Source: Marinovum sp.
GTDB taxonomy: Bacteria > Pseudomonadota > Alphaproteobacteria > Rhodobacterales > Rhodobacteraceae
DNA length: 64,000 nucleotides
Direction: 5' to 3'
Assembly: GCA_022447495.1 (NCBI GenBank)
Contig: JAKVBH010000016.1
Coordinates: 54,057-118,056 of the forward strand
The notes beneath the pieces were generated by a model. It did not search any database. It was given only the letters and a program-made list of their open reading frames with translations, and was not told the origin of the DNA. A program made the translations under genes and the position numbers. Within the stretch, counting starts at the first letter, position 1. Every line of letters starts with the position of its first letter. Shown here piece by piece: positions 50,976 through 60,963 of the stretch.

Positions 50976-51608
50976 ATGAAGCGAATTGACCATTTCGCAA
51001 TTGGCACATCAGATTTGCCGTCTGGTCAAGCAGCGCTGGAAGCGATGCTTGGTGTCACCGTACCAAACGGCTCGAGACACGACGCGATGAGCACGCACAA
51101 CTGCGTCTGTCAATCGGGCAGTGAGAGCTTTCTGGAGTTGATCGCGATTGACCCGCAGGCACCCGATCCCGGTCGTGTGCGGTGGTTCACCCTGGATGAT
51201 CCTGCGACACATGTGCGTATCGCGGAACGACCTCGGGCTCTGTGTTGGGTGGTCAATACGTCTGGTCTTGATGCTGTGGTTGCAGCCTCGCCGGTCGATT
51301 TGGGTGAGATCGTCTTTTTCCAACGAGGTGAACGGTCCTGGCGGTTGACCGTGCCAAAGGATGGCTCCTTGCCTGCGGGCGGCTGTATTCCGGCCTTCAT
51401 CGAATGGTCGCCGGCTCCACATCCGAGCACCGGGCAACAAGACCTTGGCGTCATTTTGGAGCGGGTCCGTCTGACGCATCCTGATCCGGACGGGTTGATG
51501 GCGACGCTCAAAGCCTTGGGCGTGGATCACTTGGCGGATGTGTATGCAGGCGACTGTGGCTTGGCGTTTGAGATCTCTTCGCCCAATGGGACGGTCACCG
51601 TCGACTAG
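50976..51608 (+). CDS. Glyoxalase-like domain protein
   Basis: A 210-residue VOC-fold protein of the Glyoxalase_3 type: KRIDHFAIGTSDLP at the start, SFLELIAIDPQAPDPGR, a CIPAFIEWS strand and a final GLAFEISSPNGTVTVD. Family members include hydrolase/isomerase-like enzymes of unknown substrate. ATG 50976 has AGAGAGG upstream. It follows the pseudogene region and is not in an operon. Confidence 0.85.
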   Translation: MKRIDHFAIGTSDLPSGQAALEAMLGVTVPNGSRHDAMSTHNCVCQSGSESFLELIAIDPQAPDPGRVRWFTLDDPATHVRIAERPRALCWVVNTSGLDAVVAASPVDLGEIVFFQRGERSWRLTVPKDGSLPAGGCIPAFIEWSPAPHPSTGQQDLGVILERVRLTHPDPDGLMATLKALGVDHLADVYAGDCGLAFEISSPNGTVTVD

Positions 51609-51918
51609 TGCACAGGTTCAGCGCTTTTCTCGGCGCAACTGGTCTTTGAGATATTTGCCATTGCGCCCCAGGGGGCGGGATGAGATCCACAAATAAGTTA
51701 GTTCACTGATAGGTTAGCCAATCGCCGCGACAATCGAGGCACGCGCGCGCTGGTAACATAGGGTTGGCATCATAGACCTGGTTGGCTCTGCGAGCCAGAC
51801 ATCGCGCCACGCGTTTGAATAGCCACCTATCCTTTTGAGCGCTCCGCTATACCCAAAGCTGCACGCACGGTGGATCGCGATCTCTTATCGCTTGGGGTGT
51901 AGTAACTGGAGCGGCCCC
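51609..51918. other. Intergenic stretch upstream of the acetylation operon
   Basis: About 310 bases without a supported gene. It should hold the promoter of the algF-like operon. No clear palindrome or terminator was seen. Confidence 0.5.
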
Positions 51919-52527
51919 ATGCCACGCAATAAAACTCTCACACGTTCTGTGGCTCTTTTGTTCACTCTCTGCGTCCCGCAGTTGGCGCAAACGGACGAAA
52001 GCGTGCTCTACGATGCTCCAGCGCCAGCAGACGCAGTCTTCGTGCGACTGTTGGATGTTCCCAAAGCGGCGTCGAGCATCGCTTTTGGCGGCCGCATCCT
52101 TCCCCTCATGGACGCCTTGGCCGACACCTACACCGCGATCAGCGCGAGCGATCTGAGTGATGTAGCGCCAGGCGGTTACTATAGCCTGGTCTCGCAAGGT
52201 GACCATATGGCGGCCATCGAAGAACCTCCCCGCGAAGCCGTCTCAAAAGTGCACTTGATCGTCGTGAACAACTCTCTGACGACTGTGCGCCTCATTGTAC
52301 CTGGGGCCGATATGGAAGTCGTGGGCGCGGTCGAGCCCGGGGCTTCCGGCAGCCGAGCTGTCAATCCGGTGAACGCAACGCTCGCCGTTGAACGCATCAG
52401 CGACGGCACCCTTCTGGAGCAATTCGATGTCTCCCTTTCGCGTGGCCAAAATGTGAGTTTCATCGCTTTCAAAGACACTGCGCGTATTGTCAAAAACACG
52501 TTCGGCCCAGTGCTGACGCTTAATTAA
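51919..52527 (+). CDS. algF: Alginate O-acetyltransferase AlgF-like periplasmic protein
   Basis: A 202-residue protein with a Sec signal peptide (about 1-26) and the AlgF sequence pattern: LYDAPAPADAVFVRLLD, GGYYSLV, VHLIVVNNSL and VEPGASGSRAVNPVNA. AlgF is a periplasmic adaptor in polysaccharide acetylation. ATG 51919 with GGAG. It is first in a four-gene set with algI, algJ and algX homologues and starts 310 bases after the previous gene. Confidence 0.85.
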   Translation: MPRNKTLTRSVALLFTLCVPQLAQTDESVLYDAPAPADAVFVRLLDVPKAASSIAFGGRILPLMDALADTYTAISASDLSDVAPGGYYSLVSQGDHMAAIEEPPREAVSKVHLIVVNNSLTTVRLIVPGADMEVVGAVEPGASGSRAVNPVNATLAVERISDGTLLEQFDVSLSRGQNVSFIAFKDTARIVKNTFGPVLTLN

Positions 52528-52537
52528 CGACAGCGGA

Positions 52538-53956
52538 ATGGTCTTCTCCACACCGATATTCCTGTTTGCGTTTCTGCCGTTCTTTTTACTGGCCTATTAT
52601 GCGACGCCACAACGTCATCGGACGCTCACTCTGCTTGTGGCAAGCTGCGTGTTCTATGGGTGGTGGAAGGCGGGCTATCTGGCGTTGGTGTTGGGTATTG
52701 CCACGCTGAGCTACGTTGCAGGTGGCTTTGCCAGCAGCGCCCAAAGCCCTGCCTTGCGCCTTTGGGCTGTGCGTATGGGTGTGGCTGCCAATCTGACGGT
52801 CCTAGGGTGGTTCAAATACGCCTATTTCATTGCGGGTTCTTACGCAGATGCCCTGGCAAAGCTGGGCGCAGACGCGGGTCCAGGCATCAGCCTTCCCGAA
52901 ATTGTCCTGCCCATAGGCCTGTCTTTTCTGGTCTTTCAATCCATCAGCTACATAGTCGATGTAGCGCGTGGTGATGCGCCGCCGGCGTCGCGATTGGTGG
53001 ATTTTCTGGCTTTCTCGTCGCTCTTTCCGCAACTGATCGCAGGCCCCATCTTGCGATACAAAGATCTGGCGCATCAGTTCCAAGATCGCACCCATAGCAT
53101 TGAGCTCTTTTCGCAAGGCGTGAAGCGTTTTGTGACGGGTTTGGCGATGAAAATCCTCGTGGCTGATACGGTTGCGCCGCTAGCGGATCGCATGTTTGCG
53201 CTGGACGCACCGACGATGGCGGAAGCGTGGCTTGGGGCATGTGCCTATGCGATCCAGTTGTTCTTCGACTTCGCGGGGTATTCGGCAATGGCCATTGGCC
53301 TGGGTTTGATGCTGGGCTTTCGTTTCATGGAAAACTTCGACGCGCCCTATATCAGCCGTTCGATCACCGAGTTCTGGCGCCGCTGGCACATCAGCTTGTC
53401 GACCTGGCTGCGTGATTACCTCTACGTACCTCTCGGTGGCAATCGTGCGGGCGCCTTGAAGACCTATCGCAACTTGATCCTGACCATGGTCCTTGGCGGT
53501 CTCTGGCACGGTGCAAATTGGACCTTTGTCCTTTGGGGCATTTGGCACGGCGGGCTGATGGCCATCGAACGCGCAATGGGTTCCAAGGACTTTCCAAGCG
53601 TGTGGCCACCATTGTTGGCTTGGCCTTTGACGATGGTCTTAGTGCTGATCGGTTGGGTGCTCTTTCGCGCGGACACGGTATCTCACGCGTTCGAAATGTT
53701 TGGCGGCATGTTTGGGGTCAATGGTGTTGCGTTGCGTGCCGAGACATTGATCCTCTTTCGACCGACGGAGGCAATCGCGCTTGGCCTTGGGGCGATCATC
53801 GCAACCCATCGGGCTTGGACGCAGCACCTGAACTTCGAGTTTGTACGTGCGGCTTGGGGGCAAACCGCAGCGCTGCGCGCTCTGGCGGGCTTTGCGATTT
53901 GCGCGGTCATTATCCAAGCACGCGGCGAAGCACCCTTCCTTTACTTCCAGTTTTGA
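52538..53956 (+). CDS. algI: MBOAT-family O-acyltransferase (AlgI-like)
   Basis: A 472-residue membrane-bound O-acyltransferase with about eleven hydrophobic segments. The family marks are FVFSTPIFLFAFLP-like start, LPQLIAGPILRY, FWRRWHISLSTWLRDYLYVPLGG and the catalytic His in GGLWHGANWTFVLWG. It moves acetyl groups across the inner membrane for attachment to an exopolysaccharide by AlgJ/AlgX. It starts ten bases after algF. Confidence 0.95.
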   Translation: MVFSTPIFLFAFLPFFLLAYYATPQRHRTLTLLVASCVFYGWWKAGYLALVLGIATLSYVAGGFASSAQSPALRLWAVRMGVAANLTVLGWFKYAYFIAGSYADALAKLGADAGPGISLPEIVLPIGLSFLVFQSISYIVDVARGDAPPASRLVDFLAFSSLFPQLIAGPILRYKDLAHQFQDRTHSIELFSQGVKRFVTGLAMKILVADTVAPLADRMFALDAPTMAEAWLGACAYAIQLFFDFAGYSAMAIGLGLMLGFRFMENFDAPYISRSITEFWRRWHISLSTWLRDYLYVPLGGNRAGALKTYRNLILTMVLGGLWHGANWTFVLWGIWHGGLMAIERAMGSKDFPSVWPPLLAWPLTMVLVLIGWVLFRADTVSHAFEMFGGMFGVNGVALRAETLILFRPTEAIALGLGAIIATHRAWTQHLNFEFVRAAWGQTAALRALAGFAICAVIIQARGEAPFLYFQF

Positions 53957-53967
53957 GAGAGCGGGAT

Positions 53968-54996
53968 ATGAACGCAAAACCATCGCACTCATCCTACATT
54001 TTCGCCGCTGCCTTTATCGCTCTCTCTCTAATACCGGGCGCATGGACCATCGCGCACACGCCGGTGGCGAATTTGAATTCTGACGTGATCGATGGCGCTG
54101 CGCAGCGCCACTATGAAGAGCGGTTCGAAGACATGTTCTTGCTCAGGGATAGCCTGCGCCAGACCTGGAGCGCGCTCAAGTTTGGGCTTTTGGGTGAAAT
54201 GGATGAGGGCGCTATTGAAAGCCCCTCTGGCATTTTGTTTACGGCAGAAGAATTCATGCCCCCGCAGGAGACTCGCGACTTTGGTGATGCGTTGTTGCAT
54301 GCCAAAATAAGGGTCGAAGCCGCGGGTGCGGAACTTGTTCCCGTGATCATCCCTGACAAAGCGCGGATGCTGTCCGAGCACTGGCCGCAGCCGCGCTCCG
54401 CGTCATTCATAGCCCGTTACGATGTGGCGTTGACGGAAGCCAAGGCCCTTGACCTGCGGGCTGTCGACCTCCGCAAAGTGCTTGGCGGGCCCATGTCTTT
54501 CATGAAAACGGACACTCACTGGAGCCCAGAAGGGGCGCAGTCGGTGGCCGTAGCTTTGGCGGAGGTCCTTAAAGAAAGCATCCAAGTGACCACGACGTTT
54601 CACACCACGCAAACCGGGGGGCGGGACTTCAAGGGTGATCTTGTGGCTTTTGCGGATACCGGGGTCTGGCGTCCCTTGGTTGGCCCCGCGTCTGAGACGA
54701 TTGGCACATTTGAGACGTTTTCTGAAGCTAATGGCGGCCTCGGGCTCTTTGGTGAAGCGCACATACCCGTGGCCCTTGTGGGAACAAGTTTTTCGGCACG
54801 GCAGGACTTCCACTTCGAAGGATTTTTGAAGTCTGAATTGCAAGCCGACGTGGTGTCGTTTGCCCTCCAAGGGCAGGGACCTTTCACACCCATGGACCGA
54901 TTTTTGGACGGTGAACACCTCGAAGAGGTCAAGCCGGACATCGTTCTTTGGGAAATTCCTGAACGCTATCTAAATACTTGGAGTGATCCCCAATGA
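53968..54996 (+). CDS. algJ: AlgJ-like SGNH O-acetyltransferase
   Basis: A 342-residue protein with an N-terminal membrane anchor or signal (about 10-30) and a periplasmic SGNH-hydrolase-like domain. The catalytic Asp-His are in KTDTHWSPEG and the Ser in VGTSFSAR, as in AlgJ and AlgX. It follows algI closely and its stop overlaps the algX start (ATGA). Confidence 0.88.
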   Translation: MNAKPSHSSYIFAAAFIALSLIPGAWTIAHTPVANLNSDVIDGAAQRHYEERFEDMFLLRDSLRQTWSALKFGLLGEMDEGAIESPSGILFTAEEFMPPQETRDFGDALLHAKIRVEAAGAELVPVIIPDKARMLSEHWPQPRSASFIARYDVALTEAKALDLRAVDLRKVLGGPMSFMKTDTHWSPEGAQSVAVALAEVLKESIQVTTTFHTTQTGGRDFKGDLVAFADTGVWRPLVGPASETIGTFETFSEANGGLGLFGEAHIPVALVGTSFSARQDFHFEGFLKSELQADVVSFALQGQGPFTPMDRFLDGEHLEEVKPDIVLWEIPERYLNTWSDPQ

Positions 54997-56333
54997 ATAC
55001 TTTTGTTAGCCTTTGCACAGCGGCAGTGTTGTGCGCTCCTATGTCTCTGGCTGCGCCGTTGTGTGATGCCTTCGCATCAGCGGATGCCATGCCCAAGAAG
55101 TATCGAAAACTCGCCCCGGTTTTGTCGGCGGGGCCTGCGGATTGGATCCTGACACAGGATCAGATGGATAAGCACTATGCATTAAGCGTGGAAAAGTCTG
55201 AACTGTTGTCCCTGATCGCCGCGGAGTTCGCAGCGCGGGACACTCAAATGGCGGTGATGATGGCACCTCCACGTCCGATTGTGGCTGGGCAAGACACGTT
55301 AAATGCGTTGTCCGGTGGCGCTGCGGATTTTGATGTTGGTGCGGTATCGCAATCCTTTGATCAGATGATCGAAGATATGCGTGCCGCTGGCATTATCGCG
55401 CCCAACTTGCTTCACGTGGCACTGCGCGACGACGAAATGCGCGACGCCTATTATTATCGCCACGATACCCATTGGACGCCGCTCGGCGCAGCTGAGAGCG
55501 CATATGCGCTGGCCGAAGCCGTTGTCTCGGGGGCGGTGGCTGGATTTGAGGGGATTGCCCCCACGCGTCCGATGTTTGAAGCCAATGCGGATGTCCACAG
55601 TGAAAGAGGGTCTCTGGCGGATATGGCTCGGGCCGTATGCGCGGCTGAGATTGCACCAGTCCTCTCCCCCATTCCAAGTTTTGGTGCAACTGGATTGAGC
55701 TTGCTGGGCAATTCTGAAGATCGCCCCTCAGTGATCCTCGCAGGGTCTAGTTTTAGCGACCGCTACAAGCGTGATGCCTATCGGTTCGCAGATGGTATCG
55801 CTGGCGCATTGAAGGCGGATGTGGCCAATCATTCGGTGTCCGGTGGCGGTGCGATTGGCGCGATTGAAGGCGTGGTCAACGCCGGTTTGCTCGACAAGGA
55901 CACAACACCCAGTTTGGTCATCTGGGAGCTACCTTACACCGAAGCCAAGGGCAACTTGGGCGCGCTTCGACAACTTTTGGGGGCTCTGCAAGCACGCCGC
56001 ACCGGGGAGGTTCTGGCCACTGCTGAACTTACGGGTTCCAAAGAAGTTAAGCTAAAAGTGAAGGGCAGAAATGCCGGGCTGCTCAAGATCTATTTGCCAG
56101 GGGCATCGCTTCAGTGGGTCAAAGTCGACCTACGCTTTGAGGACGGATCAAAATCAACGTCCAAAATGGTCCGTAGATCCCATATTCCTGGTGCGTTCCA
56201 ATCCGACCAATGGCACTTCAGCCTGTCGGCGCTGCAAGGGCGTGTGCTCAAATCCGTGGGCATCCGGTACGATAGCGGAAAACTCGGCACGACAGCTAAA
56301 GCCAGCATGCTGGCATCTCCGGTCGCCAATTGA
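54993..56333 (+). CDS. algX: AlgX-like O-acetyltransferase with C-terminal carbohydrate-binding domain
   Basis: A 446-residue secreted protein. The signal peptide is residues 1-20, the SGNH domain (about 30-325) has DTHWTPLG and AGSSFSDR, and the C-terminal ~100 residues form a beta-rich part like the CBM of AlgX. AlgX acetylates alginate in the periplasm. No alginate or other glycan polymerase is next to it. Last gene of the operon, followed by a terminator. Confidence 0.88.
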   Translation: MNTFVSLCTAAVLCAPMSLAAPLCDAFASADAMPKKYRKLAPVLSAGPADWILTQDQMDKHYALSVEKSELLSLIAAEFAARDTQMAVMMAPPRPIVAGQDTLNALSGGAADFDVGAVSQSFDQMIEDMRAAGIIAPNLLHVALRDDEMRDAYYYRHDTHWTPLGAAESAYALAEAVVSGAVAGFEGIAPTRPMFEANADVHSERGSLADMARAVCAAEIAPVLSPIPSFGATGLSLLGNSEDRPSVILAGSSFSDRYKRDAYRFADGIAGALKADVANHSVSGGGAIGAIEGVVNAGLLDKDTTPSLVIWELPYTEAKGNLGALRQLLGALQARRTGEVLATAELTGSKEVKLKVKGRNAGLLKIYLPGASLQWVKVDLRFEDGSKSTSKMVRRSHIPGAFQSDQWHFSLSALQGRVLKSVGIRYDSGKLGTTAKASMLASPVAN

Positions 56334-56360
56334 AGCAGCCCTAAAAAAACATGCTGGACT

Positions 56361-56386
56361 CCCGCAAGTTTGCGGGCGTTTTGTGC
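56361..56386 (+). terminator. Rho-independent-like terminator after algX
   Basis: CCCGCAA and TTGCGGG form a stem followed by CGTTTTGTG, about 30 bases after the algX stop. The remaining gap to 56660 contains no gene but should hold the promoter of the ABC importer. Confidence 0.65.
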
Positions 56387-56660
56387 GTTTGTAAGGTCCT
56401 TTTTCGACCGCCTTGCCGATGGGCGGGGCCGTTGCCCAATCCGAGTTTAAACATCAGCTGGCCGCACAAGCCATCTTCATGTCAACCTGGATTATTTGTG
56501 CGAAAAAAATATACAGATCGAGAAATTTCCGGGTCTTTACCGTAAAAAAACACAGAACCCCCCCCGTGACGTCTGTTTAGACATGCGCCACAATAGCGCC
56601 AGTTCTGCCAGCATAGGTTTCTAACTTGCGCGCTGAAGGATCACCAACAAGGAGAGAAAA

Positions 56661-58241
56661 ATGAAAACGGCTACCAAACTTTTGGCTGCTGCGGCGTTGC
56701 TGTCGTCCACGGCCATGGTGAACGCAGAAACGCTGCGTTGGGCGCGTTCGGGGGATGCGCTTACGCTAGACCCCCACGCCCAAAACGAAGGCCCGACCCA
56801 CACAGTTCGCCACCAAATGTATGAGCCGCTCATCATTCGTGATGTAACCGGCGCCTTTGAACCCGCGCTGGCGACCGAGTGGGCCCCCTCTGCAGATGAC
56901 CCCAACGTTTGGGTTTTTAAGCTGCGCGAAGGTGTGACTTTCCACGGCGGCGAAGCCTTTACCGCTGAAGACGTGGTGTTCAGCTTTGAACGCGCCCAGC
57001 AACCTAATTCGGACATGAAAGAACTGATCGGCTCGATCACCGAAGTGCGCGCTGTAGACGATTATACGATCGAGATGGTAACTGACGGTCCAAACCCGAT
57101 CCTGCCCGCGAACCTCACCAACCTGTTCATCATGGACAAGGGGTGGACCGAGGCAAACAACACCGTCAACGTTCAAGACTTTGAAGGCGGCGAGATCACA
57201 TACGCCACCACAAATGTCAATGGCACGGGAGCCTATGTGCTCCAAAGTCGTGAGCCTGACGTCAAAACGGTTATGACTCGTAACGAAGCGTATTGGGGCC
57301 GTGATCAGTTCCCGCTAGCGATTTCTGAAATCATCTACACGCCGATCCAGAACAATGCGACGCGCGTTGCTGCGCTTTTGTCGGGTGAGGTGAACTTCCT
57401 TCAAGATATGCCAGTTCAAGACATCGCGCGGGTCGATAGCACCGAAGGCAAAGGGGTGAAACAGGCGCCTCAAAATCGGGTGATTTTCTTTGGTATGAAC
57501 CAGGGCGCAGCCGATCTTGAAGCCGATAATGTTGAGGGTGCAAACCCGCTTGCCGACGTGCGCGTACGAAAAGCGATGTCCATGGCGATCAACCGCGATG
57601 CAATTCAAACCGTTGTGATGCGCGGCCAATCCCAGCCTGCGGGCATGATTGCTCCTCCCTTCGTCAACGGCTGGACCGCTGCGATGGACGCTGAAAGCAC
57701 AACCGACATCGAAGGTGCAAAGGCGTTGATGGCGGAAGCGGGCTATGCCGATGGCTTCTCGATCCGTCTTGATTGCCCCAATGATCGTTACATCAACGAT
57801 GAGCCGATCTGTCAGGCCGCCGTGGGCATGCTGGGTCAGATCGGGATCACGGTAAACCTTGATGCCATTCCAAAAGCCCAGCACTTCCCAAAGATCACCG
57901 ACGGCAAGACCGATTTCTACATGCTGGGCTGGGGTGTTCCGACGTACGATTCCGAGTACATCTTCAACTTCCTCGTGCACGGTCGTGAGAGCGACATCGG
58001 CACATGGAACGGCACTGGTTTCGACAACGATGATCTGGATGCCAAGATTAAAAGCCTGGCGTCCAACACAGATCTCGACGCTCGTAACGCGGATATCGCG
58101 GCCATCTGGCGTGTGATCCAGGATGAGCAACTCTATATCCCAATCCACCACCAAGTCCTGAACTGGGCCATGGCGGATGGCCTGGGCATCGACGTTGATC
58201 CCAACGACCAACCTAAGGTGAAACACTTCACCACCGACTGA
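56661..58241 (+). CDS. ABC transporter substrate-binding protein, family 5 (peptide/nickel type), first copy
   Basis: A 526-residue periplasmic protein with a Sec signal peptide (about 1-22, cleavage after VNA) and the SBP_bac_5 pattern LRWARSGDALTLDPHAQNEG, WVFKLREGVTFHGGEAFTAEDVVFSFERA and VRKAMSMAINRD. Such proteins bind oligopeptides, dipeptides or other amines/opines. It is the first of two tandem binding proteins. GGAGAGAAAA ribosome site. Confidence 0.93.
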   Translation: MKTATKLLAAAALLSSTAMVNAETLRWARSGDALTLDPHAQNEGPTHTVRHQMYEPLIIRDVTGAFEPALATEWAPSADDPNVWVFKLREGVTFHGGEAFTAEDVVFSFERAQQPNSDMKELIGSITEVRAVDDYTIEMVTDGPNPILPANLTNLFIMDKGWTEANNTVNVQDFEGGEITYATTNVNGTGAYVLQSREPDVKTVMTRNEAYWGRDQFPLAISEIIYTPIQNNATRVAALLSGEVNFLQDMPVQDIARVDSTEGKGVKQAPQNRVIFFGMNQGAADLEADNVEGANPLADVRVRKAMSMAINRDAIQTVVMRGQSQPAGMIAPPFVNGWTAAMDAESTTDIEGAKALMAEAGYADGFSIRLDCPNDRYINDEPICQAAVGMLGQIGITVNLDAIPKAQHFPKITDGKTDFYMLGWGVPTYDSEYIFNFLVHGRESDIGTWNGTGFDNDDLDAKIKSLASNTDLDARNADIAAIWRVIQDEQLYIPIHHQVLNWAMADGLGIDVDPNDQPKVKHFTTD

Positions 58242-58247
58242 TAAATT

Positions 58248-58279
58248 GGGCCGCTGTGATCTTCATATTGCGGCGGCCC
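58248..58279 (+). terminator. Intercistronic hairpin between the two binding-protein genes
   Basis: GGGCCGC and GCGGCCC enclose an eighteen-base loop just after the first binding-protein stop. As with other transporter operons it could favour high levels of the first protein by limiting downstream reading or stabilising the 5' message. Confidence 0.45.
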
Positions 58280-58371
58280 GACGTTTCCACGCACTTGCGA
58301 TCCGGGGGCGCTTGGCGTTGTAGGTTGTCCCCATTGATCTGCCGTTTAAGACTTGGGACGGGGAAAATATC

Positions 58372-59925
58372 ATGCACACATACCTCTGCTCTGCGGCGCT
58401 GGTGGCTGTCTTGGCGGCGCCAGCCTTTGCGGCAGATTTCAAATTCGCTGTGACCACTGATCCGCAAACGATGGACCCTCATGCCGTCAACTCCGCTCCG
58501 GTTCTTGGCTTTTTGAACAATGTCTACGAAGGTCTAGTCCGCCGCGGCAAGGATATGTCCATTGAGCCGTCGCTTGCCGCAAGTTGGGAGCCGATCGGCA
58601 ACGGCGAAGGCTGGCGGTTCAACCTCCGCCGAGGCGTTACGTTCCACGATGGCGCAGAATTCAACGCTGACGATGTGATCTTCTCATATGAGCGCGCATC
58701 GCATGAGGCCGCCGATGTGCGCAGCTGGTTTGCGCCAGTGTCAAGCGTGGTTAAGGTTGATGACTTCACCGTCGACATCATGACGTCCGCGCCCAACCCG
58801 ATCTTCCCAGACAGCATTGCAAACTGGATGATGATGGACAGTGGTTGGGCCGAAGCCAATGGCGCCGCGCGTCCCGACAAGGAATCCGGCAACTACGCCA
58901 CACTCAATGCCAATGGCACCGGCACGTTCCGCATCACCGCGCGCGAGCCCGACTTGCGCACAGTTCTTGAACCCTTTGGCGGGTGGTGGGACACAGCCGA
59001 ACACAACATCACACGTGCTGAGCTGACCCCGATTCAGAATTCCGCGACGGCAATGTCGGCACTGATTTCTGGTGATGTGGACTTTATCAACCCGGTGCCG
59101 ATCCAAGACATCACACGGCTTCAGCAAAACCCAGATGTGAACGTCATCCAGGGTGTCGAAGCACGTGTGATCATGTTGGGCTTTGACCAACAAGCCGGTG
59201 CTGCAGAAAGCGGGCAGGGCGCCTCTGACCTATTTCTCGATGCTCGGGCTCGGGAAGCAGTGGCCAAGGCTGTTAACGTGCCTGCCATCCTGCAGACCAT
59301 CATGCGCGGCAACGCGGCAGTGGCAAGCCAGCTGGTGAGCCCGGCCATGCGTGGGTTCTCTGAAGCTGTGACCCCCTACGCCCACGACCCAGAGGGCGCT
59401 CGCGCCTTGATTGAAGAGGCGGGCATTGCAGGGTCGACGGTCAATTTCAAGTGCCCCAACAACCGCTACCTCAATGACGAGTCTGTCTGTCAGGCGGTCA
59501 CGAGCATGTTGGCACAGGTCGGCCTTGAGCCAGTTCTAAATGCCATGCCGGTGCAAAACTACTGGCCCGAGCTGCGTGCCGACAACTTTGACATGTACCT
59601 GCTGGGCTGGTCTCCGGGCACGCTCGACGCCGAGCACCCTATCCGTTTTCTGGGCTCCACGCCCAATGGCGAAAAGAAGCTGGGATCATGGAACTTCGGC
59701 GGCTACTCCAACGCCCGCGTGGATGAGTTGTTGCCGAGAATCCAATCTGAGATCGACGATGGCAAACGCCAGAAGATGCTGGATGAAGTGGCGACAATCA
59801 TAAGCGATGAAGTGGCTTATGTGCCGATGTATGTGCAGCCGCTGGTATGGGGCGCGCGCTCCAATATCGCGTTGACACAGCGTCCGGACAACTTCTTCAT
59901 CCTGCGTTGGGTCACAGTCAACTGA
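58372..59925 (+). CDS. ABC transporter substrate-binding protein, family 5, second copy
   Basis: A 517-residue family 5 binding protein, signal peptide about 1-20 (cleavage after AFA). It follows the first copy along its length (DPQTMDPHA, FNLRRGVTFHDGAEFNADDVIFSYERA, AVAKAVNVPAI), so the pair arose by duplication and then diverged. Possibly the two proteins feed the same permease with different ligands. It lies 130 bases after the first and 66 before the permease. Confidence 0.93.
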   Translation: MHTYLCSAALVAVLAAPAFAADFKFAVTTDPQTMDPHAVNSAPVLGFLNNVYEGLVRRGKDMSIEPSLAASWEPIGNGEGWRFNLRRGVTFHDGAEFNADDVIFSYERASHEAADVRSWFAPVSSVVKVDDFTVDIMTSAPNPIFPDSIANWMMMDSGWAEANGAARPDKESGNYATLNANGTGTFRITAREPDLRTVLEPFGGWWDTAEHNITRAELTPIQNSATAMSALISGDVDFINPVPIQDITRLQQNPDVNVIQGVEARVIMLGFDQQAGAAESGQGASDLFLDARAREAVAKAVNVPAILQTIMRGNAAVASQLVSPAMRGFSEAVTPYAHDPEGARALIEEAGIAGSTVNFKCPNNRYLNDESVCQAVTSMLAQVGLEPVLNAMPVQNYWPELRADNFDMYLLGWSPGTLDAEHPIRFLGSTPNGEKKLGSWNFGGYSNARVDELLPRIQSEIDDGKRQKMLDEVATIISDEVAYVPMYVQPLVWGARSNIALTQRPDNFFILRWVTVN

Positions 59926-59991
59926 TCCTAAACCAAGCACCATGGCGGGACGCGTAAACTCGTGCACCCCGGAAAGATGTGAAGGCCAAAT

Positions 59992-60963
59992 ATGCTGTCA
60001 TTTATGCTCAGACGCGTGGGACAATCGATCCTCGTGTTGTTGGTTGTTGGTCTTGTGGCCTTCTCCATGTTTCGATTCGTCGGCGATCCGATTGACAACA
60101 TGCTGGGCCAAGAGCGCACGCTTGAAGACATCGAGCGCCTCGAACAACAACTTGGGCTCGACCGTCCGTTTCCTGTCCAATACCTGCGCTTTCTCGAAGG
60201 AGCCATCCAAGGCAACTTTGGGGTAAGCTACCGCCAAGGGCGCGAGGTCTCAGAGATCCTTCTTGAACGCGCTCCTGCCACGTTGGAACTGGCTGCTGTT
60301 TCTGCGGTTTTGGCGATCCTTTTGGGTATCGCTTTGGGCGTTTATACGGCGATCCGACGCGATGGGTTCGTGGCCAACTTCATCATGTCGACCTCGCTCA
60401 TCGGGGTTTCGCTACCGACCTTTCTCATCGGCATTTTGCTCATCTATCTGTTCTCGGTGGAGCTCAATTGGCTTCCCAGTTTCGGCCGCGGGGAGGTGGT
60501 CGATCTCGGCGGATGGACGACGGGGCTTTTGACGGCTTCGGGCCTCAAGTCGCTTATATTGCCATCAATCACTTTGGGGCTTTATCAGATGACGTTGATC
60601 ATGCGCCTGGTACGCTCTGAGATGCTCGAAGTGCTGCGCCAGGACTACATCCGTTTTGCCCGCGCGCGGGGCTTGGCGGATCGCACAATCCACTTCCGAC
60701 ACGCGCTTAAGAATACGCTGGTGCCCGTGGTGACCATCATCGGTCTGCAACTGGGCGCCATCATCGCTTTTGCCATCATCACCGAGACCGTTTTCCAATG
60801 GCCGGGCATGGGGCTTTTGTTCATCAACGCGATCCAGTTCGTCGATATCCCTGTGATGGCGGCGTATCTGATGCTGATCTCGGTGATGTTTGTGGCTATC
60901 AACCTCATCGTAGACATCCTCTACGCCTTTATTGATCCTCGTTTACGGGTGGCTGGGAAATGA
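59992..60963 (+). CDS. dppB: Peptide-type ABC transporter permease (DppB family)
   Basis: A 323-residue inner membrane permease with six hydrophobic segments. The N-terminal LSFMLRRVGQSILVLLVV, the GLDRPFPVQYLRFLEGAIQGNFG periplasmic part and the EAA loop EMLEVLRQDYIRFARARGL are typical of DppB/OppB. ATG overlaps dppC start by four bases at its end. Confidence 0.95.
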   Translation: MLSFMLRRVGQSILVLLVVGLVAFSMFRFVGDPIDNMLGQERTLEDIERLEQQLGLDRPFPVQYLRFLEGAIQGNFGVSYRQGREVSEILLERAPATLELAAVSAVLAILLGIALGVYTAIRRDGFVANFIMSTSLIGVSLPTFLIGILLIYLFSVELNWLPSFGRGEVVDLGGWTTGLLTASGLKSLILPSITLGLYQMTLIMRLVRSEMLEVLRQDYIRFARARGLADRTIHFRHALKNTLVPVVTIIGLQLGAIIAFAIITETVFQWPGMGLLFINAIQFVDIPVMAAYLMLISVMFVAINLIVDILYAFIDPRLRVAGK

